Under the pieces are notes generated by a model that saw only the letters and a program-made list of their open reading frames with translations, ran no database searches and was not told the DNA's origin. 64,000 nt of DNA. Origin: Actinostola sp. cb2023. Taxonomy: Eukaryota; Cnidaria; Anthozoa; Actiniaria; Actinostolidae. Positions 55,037-64,000 of the stretch are shown piece by piece. Positions within the stretch are counted from its first letter, which is position 1, and every line of letters begins with the position of its first letter. The stretch covers positions 186,001-250,000 of the forward strand of contig JAUJYZ010000316.1 of assembly GCA_033675265.1 (NCBI GenBank). Direction: 5' to 3'. Position numbers and translations under genes: made by a program.

Positions 55037-57524
55037 ATTATCCATGTCTAGTGCGTTTGAGGTATCCATCATTTCGATTAAATGTTTCGCTTCTTCTTCA
55101 AATATCCTTCCGCCTGCAAAGTGTATATTACTAGGTAGCACATGGACATGTAACATATGTAGGAAATAAAGGCTTGGTAGCACTTTCTTGGAATATGACG
55201 TGACTGTAGGAATCTCGTAGAAATCCTACGCCCATATATGGAAGTCGGAAGAGAAGAGTAACCTGGTTATTATTCTCGCGGTACGTCCGATAACGTCGTT
55301 TACATGACATCTTTCATCGCAATCCATACATGTTTTGAAAGTGGAAACGATGGAGCTCGCATTCTGACATGCTATATATCCATGCTCAGAATCATATTTT
55401 AAGTCATTCATTAAAAGTACAAGGGCTTCTTCTACATCTTGTTGCCTCGGTCCCAGTTTGTGTCTTATGCTTTAAGAAAATGTATACTTTTATACATGTT
55501 GGACGAGTGGTTAGCGCGCTACGCGGCTTTCAGTGAACAGTGGTCACGAATGTCCCCTGGTACCTTAAGTTTTAGACTTTCATATGCTATTTCCACATCT
55601 TTAGAACTAAATTGACTACCAAGAAGAAAGGCAACATCCTTATACGTTTCGGACAGCTCTTCCAAGCTTCTTGAGTTTATTAATAACGAGCAAACATAGA
55701 GGAAAAATCCAGTACACTTTGTATCACCTTTTGCACGTTTTATAGCCTGATGAAAGTCTTTCATCATATGACTACAGCACACATGGGGGATCATTTTCAC
55801 AAAGTCACTTTGTTTAGCCTTTTGTGTGACTATTCTGAAAGACCTTTGTAGAAAGTCAACCATATCTTCCTTGCAGAAGCTCTTAATTGTGGCAAGCATA
55901 AGGGCAGGTTCTCGATCTGTAATTATTTGACGTGGCATCTTCGCTTGGCCAAACACTTTACACTGGTCGTATTTAAAACTTTCTAGAAAACTAGTTATGG
56001 TTGGAACATTACGTTTGGTGGTCAGTAGTTCTGCGGCAGAGTATTTGGGAGAATAGGGTTGACCACGAGTGTGTAATATAATACAGTTTTTTCATTCCAT
56101 CTCCCAACTATTCCTCCAGTAGCATCGAGATGAGATGAGTTCTTCTGGCACAAGTCTTGCCAAAGACGAACTTGTCTTTCTGTCCAATGAGCTCCTTGGA
56201 ATGTGATAACATCTGCACATAACCATCCAACTTCTTCGCTAATGGATTCCTTTTCCTTTCCAATTTTTCAGTTTCTTCTTGCACTTTAATTAAAGACAGA
56301 TGAACATTATTGTCCAACCTTTTGGTCCGTCCCTCGCTGGCAATCTTTCTTAAGGTATCTGCAGTTACACCTGCCCCTGTTCTGTTTCCAGCTGACATTT
56401 CTTCCAAACTTCTATCTGCAATTCGTTTGTGAAACTCCGTTTTCGGCTTTACATCGTTGTTGGAAAAATATTCGGCCAGTTCTTTTCTTTCTCCGCCTGT
56501 AATTTGTTGAGCTCGTGTTTCGTTAAATGCATGCTTTACCTGCCCTTCTTGTCTAACGTCAATAATTCCCAAGTGTTCGTTGTCTTTTTTCATTGTTAAT
56601 GACACTTGGACCTGGCAATCTGTAAAAGTGCATTGACCAGTGGCTGTGAAAACGGAGTTAAAATTCCTTTTCCGTCCATTTGGTAAGGCACAGTTGTGAT
56701 AATTCATTTTAAAGACACAAAATGGGTTACATTTCTTTGCCAATAAGCCTTTTACCACAGAAGACCACGAAGAATGAATTCTATTTTTTGTCTCTGAATT
56801 TTTTTAAAAGTTCCATTGCTCCAGTGGGATTTCAACGGCTGATTCCAGTGGAACAGAAGCGGTAAAGTGACCACCAGTTGGAAGAGACATGCATCCATGT
56901 GCTTTAATGTTTCCAAAGACAAAGACATACCTTCCTGAATGTTAAATTTTGGATTTAAAAATAAATGTAGACAATCAACAATAACAACAACATTTCAGTA
57001 ATTTGACTGGTCGAGAACATGCGATTATCTCTCCTTTCTACAGGCCAATTTCAGTCAATATTTATCAAATTTGTATCACTAAAAGTATTTGTTGTAGATC
57101 TTGTTGATTATCAGTGCAAAATGTACATGATTAATACCTTGCTCTCTATCTGGACTTCTTCTTGCAAATATTCTGTAGAATCATCATGTCCGAAACCATC
57201 CGCTGACACATGTTGTTCATTCCCCTGCACCTTAATATAAAAAGGAAGAAATATGTATAATAAATGAAAATGAAAACTACAACCACAGCAGCAACCATGT
57301 ACTATTATTTTCAATGTTATATTTTTTACATGTACAAACCTGTGCATTAGATTCTGTAACGGTGTTTTGCGGGCGTGATTCGGATGCAACGGAAGCATCA
57401 GGTAATTGGCAAATATTTAACCCACACTAAAGTGAAGTAAATAAGTGAAATAGTTTTAAGTATGCACAATATTTTCGAAACACGAGGTAGAATCTACCCA
57501 GTCCGTTTAGCATTAATAACGTAC

Positions 57525-57737
57525 CGCATTTAATCTGTCCTTGCAAACTGGACAAATGAAAGATTTGTCATCTGGACAGTTTGAAAACCCTTCCCAGTCA
57601 TCTGTATCCACTAATCCCAGACAGTGAGGATGGTAATATGTGAGACACCCAATACATTGGATGTCACATATGAGATAATTCCCATGCTCCTCTTCTTTAC
57701 AAAAGCAATATGTTTGTTCACATGCAAGACCAATGTC
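57525..57737 (-). other. PHD finger exon of the MULE-type gene
   Basis: 71 in-frame codons between TATTTTACAG and a GTACGT donor: YCFCKEEEHGNYLICDIQC, YYHPHCLGL and SFICPVCKDRL, giving C-x-C...C-x4-C...H-x2-C...C-x2-C. All eight zinc ligands are present. PHD fingers read histone H3 tails, which could bias target choice. Confidence 0.8.
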
Positions 57738-59335
57738 CTGTAAAATACACAATAACAATGTCATAAGGAAATTGAAATAGAGAAACCACGCGCGGTCGTT
57801 CCCTATTGGTAAAAGAAAATAATAAACAAACAAATGCATGATGAAATAAAGGAAGGAATCAATCAATTAAAAAAGAAAGAAAGAAGACAGGAAAAAAATA
57901 ATTAAGAAAGAGAGAGAGAGGGGGAGAGAGAGAAGGAACATTTCCACTTACATTTTCACTAGTGTTCATCGGTATCACACTTGTTATCATTATTATATTT
58001 ATCAATAGGATCATTACATTCGACGTCTTTCTCGAACCGCTGTTGAGACAATAAAACGCAGTTTATTATGAGTACACGCAATTTCTTAAAAAGTTGTTGG
58101 TAGAGCTAAGATATAACACGTTGGGGCCAACCATCCCCTAAACATTGATTCAGAGATTCAATTTGCAATAACTTTCTATGCCTTAATGATCACACTTTGT
58201 CAGTTTGGTATGACGATTTTGAAAAATATTTTCTATTTTTTTGGGAGGACAAAAAAGTGATACTGTGATTTCATAATAAATGTAACAATATTTTGTACAA
58301 CAACATATTGAATATTTTGTCGTTATATTAAGAATTTGAAAGCGATATACCAGGGACGTTCAAAGCTAAAAATCGTTTCTTGATATCATAAGTTATAGAC
58401 AGTTGTAGAAAACTTTTTGCCAGAGTAAAAAGATCAGTAATTTGCACAAGGGCGCTTTTGTATAATAAATGATGCCTCCCGTGACGTCACCGAATTAGCA
58501 TATCACAATGAATATTGTCAACTTACTTTGACGATTGTACGTAAAAAGTGCACCTTGTCTTCGGATGTCGTTGTTGGGACATCGTCTTAACACCGGAGAT
58601 GGAAACGGATTAAAATGTTTTGTAAATTAATGTGAATTAATGCAATTAATCAAGTAAATACTTACTTTGTTAGAAAACTCACTGCTTCTCTCTCTAGGTT
58701 CTTCGTTCTTCATGCCCACAACGCGAATTTTGCCATTGTCTTCAGCTAACACTTTAAAAGTTTCCACTTGAAATAAATTTGAATATTCTTCTTCCATGGC
58801 ACTCTACAAAGAAAAATATTTTTCATATCTTTATTTTCGTGTTAACCCAGCCTCTTATCCATAAATAGGGCGGCTGCATGGACCCAGTATCAAACAATAG
58901 TTTAGTTAATAAAAATGTGTACAAATATACTGGGCATTTACAAGTGAATTTACTATTCTTGCACAAATTTAGTTGATGCTGATGAATCGATGCTGATGGG
59001 TAGAACATTTCTTGCGATTTCTGATCCTCAGTTTTAAAAATAGGGCCAGGGCCGGTTACCCAGAGAATGTAGATTATTAATTTACAATTTACATAACATG
59101 ACATTAAAAAAAATGTTTTACTGAAAGTTTCCTTAATGGAGTGTCCCGTGATTGTGGGGGTTCATCTTCTTTCTCTTCATCTTCTTCATCTCCATCCGGT
59201 AAAGTGGAAAAGGAGTTTGGCGACATGGGAATCTAACATTAAAGAACAATTGATAGTTAGTACACTGATATATGTTGGTCATTTTGGAATAGTTAATCAT
59301 TAATTCTACTCTGATCTAGCTTGATGTAGCTTGTT

Positions 59336-59560
59336 CAATAATAACAATAATAATAACAATAATAAGAACAATAATAACAATAACAATAATAGTAACAATA
59401 ATAATTTAACAATAATAATTATTACAATAATAATATGGAAACTTTGACAATAATAACAATAATATTAATAAAATAATAACAATAATAATAATAATAATAA
59501 CAATAATAATATAATAATAATAATAATAATAATAGTAAAATACTGAATAATAATAATAAT
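59336..59560. repeat. AATAAT/AACAAT microsatellite
   Basis: About 225 bp of interrupted (AATAAC/AAT)n in an intron of the MULE-type gene. Confidence 0.95.
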
Positions 59561-59857
59561 GCAATTTATAAAGCGGCTATCCAGATCTGCTATAGGCGGT
59601 ACTTCCGTGATAATGAAAACGATTACATTTTGATATTAAAAGGCTGCAACCTACAAGATTTATACAAGTAGGTTTTAAGATTTGATTTAAAATACAGTAG
59701 TCAATCGAAAGTGTTCTTATTGATGACGGAAGAGAGCCCAGGGGGTAGGGATTTCACGATCGAGGTATATAAAAGGGTAGGCAAACTGTACATTAACATC
59801 TTTACTTTTAATGCGTGATGTTGTTCAAGCCCAATCCCGAGCATAATATAAAAATAG

Positions 59858-61191
59858 GCAGTCAAGGACTGCATGTGGCTACTATAAATAAACAAAAAAA
59901 GGTAGTCTATAACCACATGTAGGTACTGCGGTTTTGAAATGTAGCAGCAATGTGTAGTTGGATTGATTCCTCTGTTGAACTAGTATGTTTGAACTATGTG
60001 ACGGAACAGCTTGTTCTTTGGTTCTATATAATGCTAATTTAAATCAGAAATGTATTTTAATACAAAGTTTAATTGAAAACAATTGTGACATCGTACAAAT
60101 AATTGAAAAATAACAGTTGTTATTAACAATCGATATGAACAGCATTGATATATCATTAGTAATTGAATATTAACATTAATTTAAAAATGTTCTGTATATA
60201 AGATCGCTGAACTCAACTTTGATGAAGTGGTGTTTATTTATTTATTTGACTTCGCCTAAATATATATGAAAATTTTATAAATAGAATCTCTAATTTGAAG
60301 ATAAGTTTACACTCTAATATACTACGATTTTATGCTATTTTGCACCAGAAACTAGACACATCTCTCGTGTGTAAATATTTTTTCAGGTTTCACCGGCTCG
60401 CCAGTGTTTGTGTATTGGGCTTCCTGTGTCTTATTTGATCAATACAATTTATACAGTATTCACTTCTAGAATCCCGTCCTTTTGATATCTTGTATATCTA
60501 AAACTGCTTTCAAATTAAAGATGAATATGCACTTGAGTCCTGTGTGTCATTTATTTAGCGATTAGAACGGCTTTTAGCGAGTTTTGGGACAAAGAGTAAC
60601 AAGAGCCGTGTTTGTTTGTCTCGCATATAAACATTAAATAAAGACATTATTCGTTCCTCGAAGATAATTACTTGGCCCTTTAAATCGGTTATAGATCTGG
60701 CAGTTTACATGGAGCCACTACACAGACAAGAGTCGATCGTCATGGACTGATGGAGCTATTTTAAAGGCCGAACAAACACAATCGATATTTCGCTGGAAAA
60801 TAATCTCAACAAACTGTCACTGAAAAACTTGAAAACATCTTTATGAACAAACACTTGACACTTTGCACGAGAGATTTGTCCTGTTTCTGGTGCAAAATAA
60901 CATAGAATAGTAGAGTACAGTGTGTAAACTTACCCTTCTAAACAAAGCGTGAAGCGAAAAGCACATGGAAATCCAACACGACGTATTTTGAACGTTATCG
61001 AATCGATAAAATGTCGACAACCAGACGAATAAACCATCGCGGGGTCATCGCGGGGTACGTCGCGACATCGTGGCTGATTTTCGATCACCTGACAAGTTCC
61101 GAACACTATCCGAAGATCGGACTTACTTACTTACGGACTTTCACACTCGATGACATAGTGGCTACTTTCTTCTACGAAGAGGAGTAGCCAC
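59858..61191 (-). mobile_element. hAT-like non-autonomous element, copy 2 (1.33 kb)
   Basis: Inverted relative to copy 1 (25930-27170). Shared text includes GCAGTCAAGGACTGCATGTG at one end, GAAGTGGTGTTTATTTATTT and GTAGCCAC at the other. Flanks AAAAATAG (59850) and AAAAAGAG (61192) differ by one base, consistent with an aged 8-bp duplication. No ORF. Confidence 0.8.
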
Positions 61192-61198
61192 AAAAAGA

Positions 61199-61281
61199 GG
61201 TACAATTTTATATTGTATGTATATCAAAGGGGTACAATTTTATATTGTATGTATATAAAAGGGGTACAATTTACTATTGTA
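61199..61281 (+). repeat. three ~33-bp tandem units and poly-C
   Basis: GGTACAATTTTATATTGTAT repeated three times. A 19-base C run follows at 61313-61331. Confidence 0.9.
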
Positions 61282-62034
61282 GCCTCCCCGTATAAAACAT
61301 TATGAAGTACAACCCCCCCCCCCCCCCCCCCTAGCCGAGTTCTGACGCAGAAACAGCAAATGACCCAGGGCCATAACTTATTTCGTTGATCTTTCATTGG
61401 GCTCATTATTTTTCTTTAATTTTTAGGTTTTATAATAAAAAAAGTTTTAAAATGTAAATTGACCTATTATAATGACAAGAAAATATTCCAAAGATTTTGC
61501 CTATATTTGTCTCATGGGCACAATGTCTATTTAGAGCCAATATAATACAGCTGGTAGTATATTGTAGGAACTTTTGGCAGGACAGTTCCAAACATACGCG
61601 TATGTCTTTTAATTCTTTTCTTTTGCTAGCATTAGTTTCGGCAAGAAAATCTCCTATAGACACTGCGTAATTGTGTCAGTCAATTGAAATCCCGTCCCCC
61701 GGGGTCCGGGGCATAGCCATATTATTAACCCTCATCAGTTTTACCACGTGTTCGCACAGCGGGGTGGGAAAATTAACAAAATATCCATCTATAGGGGTCA
61801 TTGAGCAATGATTTTTAAAACTTTTTAGACTTTTTTGTTGTTTACACACATAATTCGTTACCGGAAGTGGGGGAAATAGCGGGGATTTAAATGGGACTTT
61901 TAACAGACAACTTAACCCTGGGAGCGGTTTTTTTTAACACCGGCAAAATGTTAAATTTCTCCGGGGTTTCAATTTACTGATGCATGAACATGCAGCCCTC
62001 GAAAAGGCCACCATGTTTATTGGTAGTCTTCCTC

Positions 62035-62131
62035 GCAGCCGATTTTAGTGTCATCACGCTACACGCCATCCCCACAAACGTTACCTGTGGAGCGAGCGCT
62101 AGCGTTGCTTGACGACACTAAGAACGGCTGC
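62035..62131. repeat. hairpin around AGTGTC...GACACT
   Basis: GCAGCCGATTTTAGTGTCAT and GACGACACTAAGAACGGCTG pair across a GC-rich loop. It resembles a dispersed hairpin family I associate with anthozoan genomes (from memory). Confidence 0.55.
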
Positions 62132-62912
62132 AAGAGACACTACCCTGATGCTGTTTGATTTTGTTTGGAGTTGTGTGTTTGATAAAATTCGAACTCCGTC
62201 AAACATCCGATCAAACACCTCAGTTACTGAAACATTTTTATTGTTCTCGTGTTTGACGCACCATGTTGTTGATTTGGACAGGCCCATTATGTATTAGTTA
62301 AAACTATACATTCTGACCAACGAGAATACGAGGCATAACACAATGGGCTCTAAATAAATGTTATTCAAATGACAGGCCATGTATTCTGGCTGGCCGAGAT
62401 TTGAGCTCAAATGAGTCAAGTAGCTCCCAATTTCTACCGGTACCGAAGCGCAAAATAATTCACTGAAAACATAACAAAGCCAAACGACTTCTGATGACTA
62501 CTGAAAGTATCAAAGCTAAATCAAACTATTACCTGAAAGTATTCGTCCATGGGTTTTGGCATGCCTTTCCTTTGTCGCAGTTTCAGGGCCGTTGTCTTAC
62601 ATCCTCCCAAATTCTTCGTCCACGCGTTATAGACGGCCTTGACTTGACGTGAACTAGGGTGTTGTGTCTTGAAATAACACGAGGCTGTACGAAATACAAA
62701 CCCATCCTTTTGAACAACCGAAGGGCTCTCTCCATCTTCATGAATCCAACCAAATATATCCCCAAGTTTATAATAATCGATGTTATGTTGTTTTAGGCAA
62801 ACAAATAATAAATACACTGGGATTGGTCTTTACACCAAGGTTGAAACTTTTTAAAAGAATTACTTACCTTGTAGCGCCGGGTCCACGTTTTCGACGAGGA
62901 CATCCCGGCCAT

Positions 62913-63684
62913 CCGTTATTAAAAGGACAAACAAGGACAGACAAACAGCCAAATCGTATATATGAATGAGATAAGCGAACAATCTAAAAAACTACCATCA
63001 ATGCTCTGAGGCTCGTGGTATCTCTGCACACACAAACCAACACCTTTCTATAACAAGGCGTGGCGTGAAGACGGAAGGCAGACTGTCATTCCTATCTTAT
63101 TACAACAGAACAAAGATTGCTTCATCAAAAAAAAGCCCTGACAGCAAAAATTATGTAACAGGGAGGAGGTAGAACAAGCATTATTAATAGGGAGAAGAGA
63201 GAAAATCAGTTGTATGAAATTTTTTTAAACATTTTATATTATATTATTTAACTATTTATTTAATTTGTTCTTTTGTGGTCGAGCCCGACCAATTGCGGTC
63301 GACCAGGTCACATATTACGATACCCTGGTCATATATTAATGCTCGAGGGGGTCCTACGGATGGTAGGGATGCCCTGAGGTAGGGATGCACTGAGGTAGTT
63401 TGTTTGCTTTCGAAAAAGCCAGTAATCCAAGCCTACATACTCATCTTCAAAATGAGCGAAATAACTAAATAAACCATTACAAAACTTTTCGATATCGATA
63501 TAAGACTGAGCAAGGATAACAGTCATTCAGGATTTATAACCACCCAAGAAGGATTAAACATGAAAGCATCCCAATTAGGGCTTGTTAGTACAAAGCTTTG
63601 GGGTACAGCTAGAAATCCCGGGCTGATCAATTTTGTTGAACTAATTACCGAGAGCCAGTAGTTGACTGCCCTAGAAAGGGTATA
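62913..63684. other. 5' flank of the MULE-type gene
   Basis: No gene. 63286-63340 has an inverted CCAGGTCACATAT / ACCCTGGTCATAT pair. ORFs 63329-63526 and 63523-63801 are not recognisable. Confidence 0.4.
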
Positions 63685-64000
63685 CAGTAGAACCCCGCTA
63701 ATTCGAACTTCCAAGGGAAACGGGAGTAGTAGGGACATGAGAGTTCTGGAACACGGCGGCGGAATATTATTTAGGTGAGAGGCCCGGGATGGTGCAATCA
63801 ATCTAAGTCATCGAAATTGTGCTGAGGTAAAACTTTGAGAGTTCGGTAGAACATACGTCAGCGATATTTTATTTTGCTAAACTTGCATTAAGTGGTTGGG
63901 GAGAGTGTCTAGTGATTGTTTAGTGATTGTTTTATTGTCTGGGTTACAGGTGGTATTATTCTTGGATCAGCATTTAGCAATTGACAGCGCCAGGCTATTG
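63685..64000. mobile_element. left end of a pogo-type element, cut by window edge
   Basis: TA then CAGTAGAACCCCGCTAATTC, the pogo/Tigger-type terminus also seen at 7612 and 46195. No matching right end occurs before 64000. Confidence 0.6.

Larger units (their letters stand above)
55037..62912 (-). pseudogene. multi-exon MULE-type transposase gene with PHD finger
   Basis: Minus-strand exons placed by splice signals: 62912-62868 (MAGMSSSKTWTRRYK|GTAAGT), ~62800-62533, 59232-59122, 58803-58666, 58585-58527, 58039-57952, 57737-57525 (PHD), 57426-57340, 57230-57138, 56934-55519, then less certain 55469-55226 and 55113-55037. Exons 3 to 9 keep one frame. The large exon has CMSLPTGGHFTASVP, EIPLEQWNF, a nonsense TAA at 56804-56806, GRKRNFNSVFTATGQCTF, then HLDATGGIVGR (first catalytic Asp; shifted by a 5-bp CTCAT duplication near 56125), QIITDREPALMLA (second Asp) and VCCSHMMKDF. 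D-x-TG...TDR-x-A...C-x2-H is the MULE transposase pattern; a NOF/foldback-like subgroup is my guess. The hAT-like copy 2 sits in the intron after exon 2. TIRs not found; a domesticated host gene now decaying is an alternative. Confidence 0.65.

Noticed and set aside
55496..55535. tRNA/SINE A-box-like GACGAGTGGTTAGCGCGCT
   Set aside because: No B box, no cloverleaf and no SINE body follow; too short to call.

Overview
This is a eukaryotic window: an AT-rich invertebrate genome segment with spliced genes (GTAAGT donors, pyrimidine-CAG acceptors), microsatellites, minisatellites and dense nested transposable elements. There is no bacterial operon layout, no rRNA or tRNA gene and no CRISPR array. 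The mix (Ngaro, Penelope, Kolobok, ISL2EU, BEL, Gypsy, pogo-type MITEs, THAP/SWIM/YqaJ/PHD transposon proteins) fits a non-vertebrate metazoan. Several short hairpins (near 30.5, 38.6 and 62.1 kb) recall repeats I associate with Anthozoa, but the species cannot be fixed from the window and that is only a guess.

Layout. 0-4 kb: intact SGNH hydrolase ORF, decayed YqaJ-PHD gene, BEL/Pao integrase fragment. 4.5-7.5 kb: Gypsy element on the minus strand (gag, protease, RT, one LTR, tRNA primer site). 7.6-8.5 kb: Tigger/pogo-type MITE with nested foldbacks. 9.3-16 kb: second minus-strand Gypsy, cut in its RT by a 4.0-kb TA-flanked long-TIR element that holds a 1-kb minisatellite. 16-23 kb: tandem repeat units of roughly 0.6 kb that took in an ISL2EU-type transposon (two convergent genes) and a TTAA MITE. 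24.4-29.8 kb: eleven-exon Kolobok-type transposase gene interrupted by a hAT-like element. 30.9-38 kb: Ngaro-type tyrosine-recombinase retrotransposon with A1...B1A2...B2 split direct repeats and an intron made largely of a 59-bp minisatellite. 40-41.3 kb: 5'-truncated Penelope with an open RT/GIY-YIG ORF, lying between TAA microsatellites.

41.7-44.4 kb is the least transposon-like part: two divergent genes whose products look remotely related to each other and share a C-x2-C-x3-C-x2-C motif. I do not recognise the family; it is the best candidate here for an undescribed host gene pair. 44.5-50 kb: MITEs, tandem repeats and a decayed gene encoding a Pro/Gln nonapeptide repeat protein. 50.2-54.3 kb: another 4.1-kb TA-flanked element. 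55-62.9 kb: minus-strand multi-exon MULE-type transposase gene with a PHD finger, with a second hAT-like copy in its first long intron. The right edge starts another pogo-type element.

The window is mainly a nest of elements inserted into elements. In four cases it holds its own before-and-after evidence: duplicated empty sites show an AT duplication for ISL2EU and a TTAA duplication for a MITE, and two insertions (TA element in Gypsy RT; hAT-like element in Kolobok) leave the host reading frame continuous if one copy of the target duplication is counted. Exon models were drawn by eye from splice signals and have not been tested against RNA.
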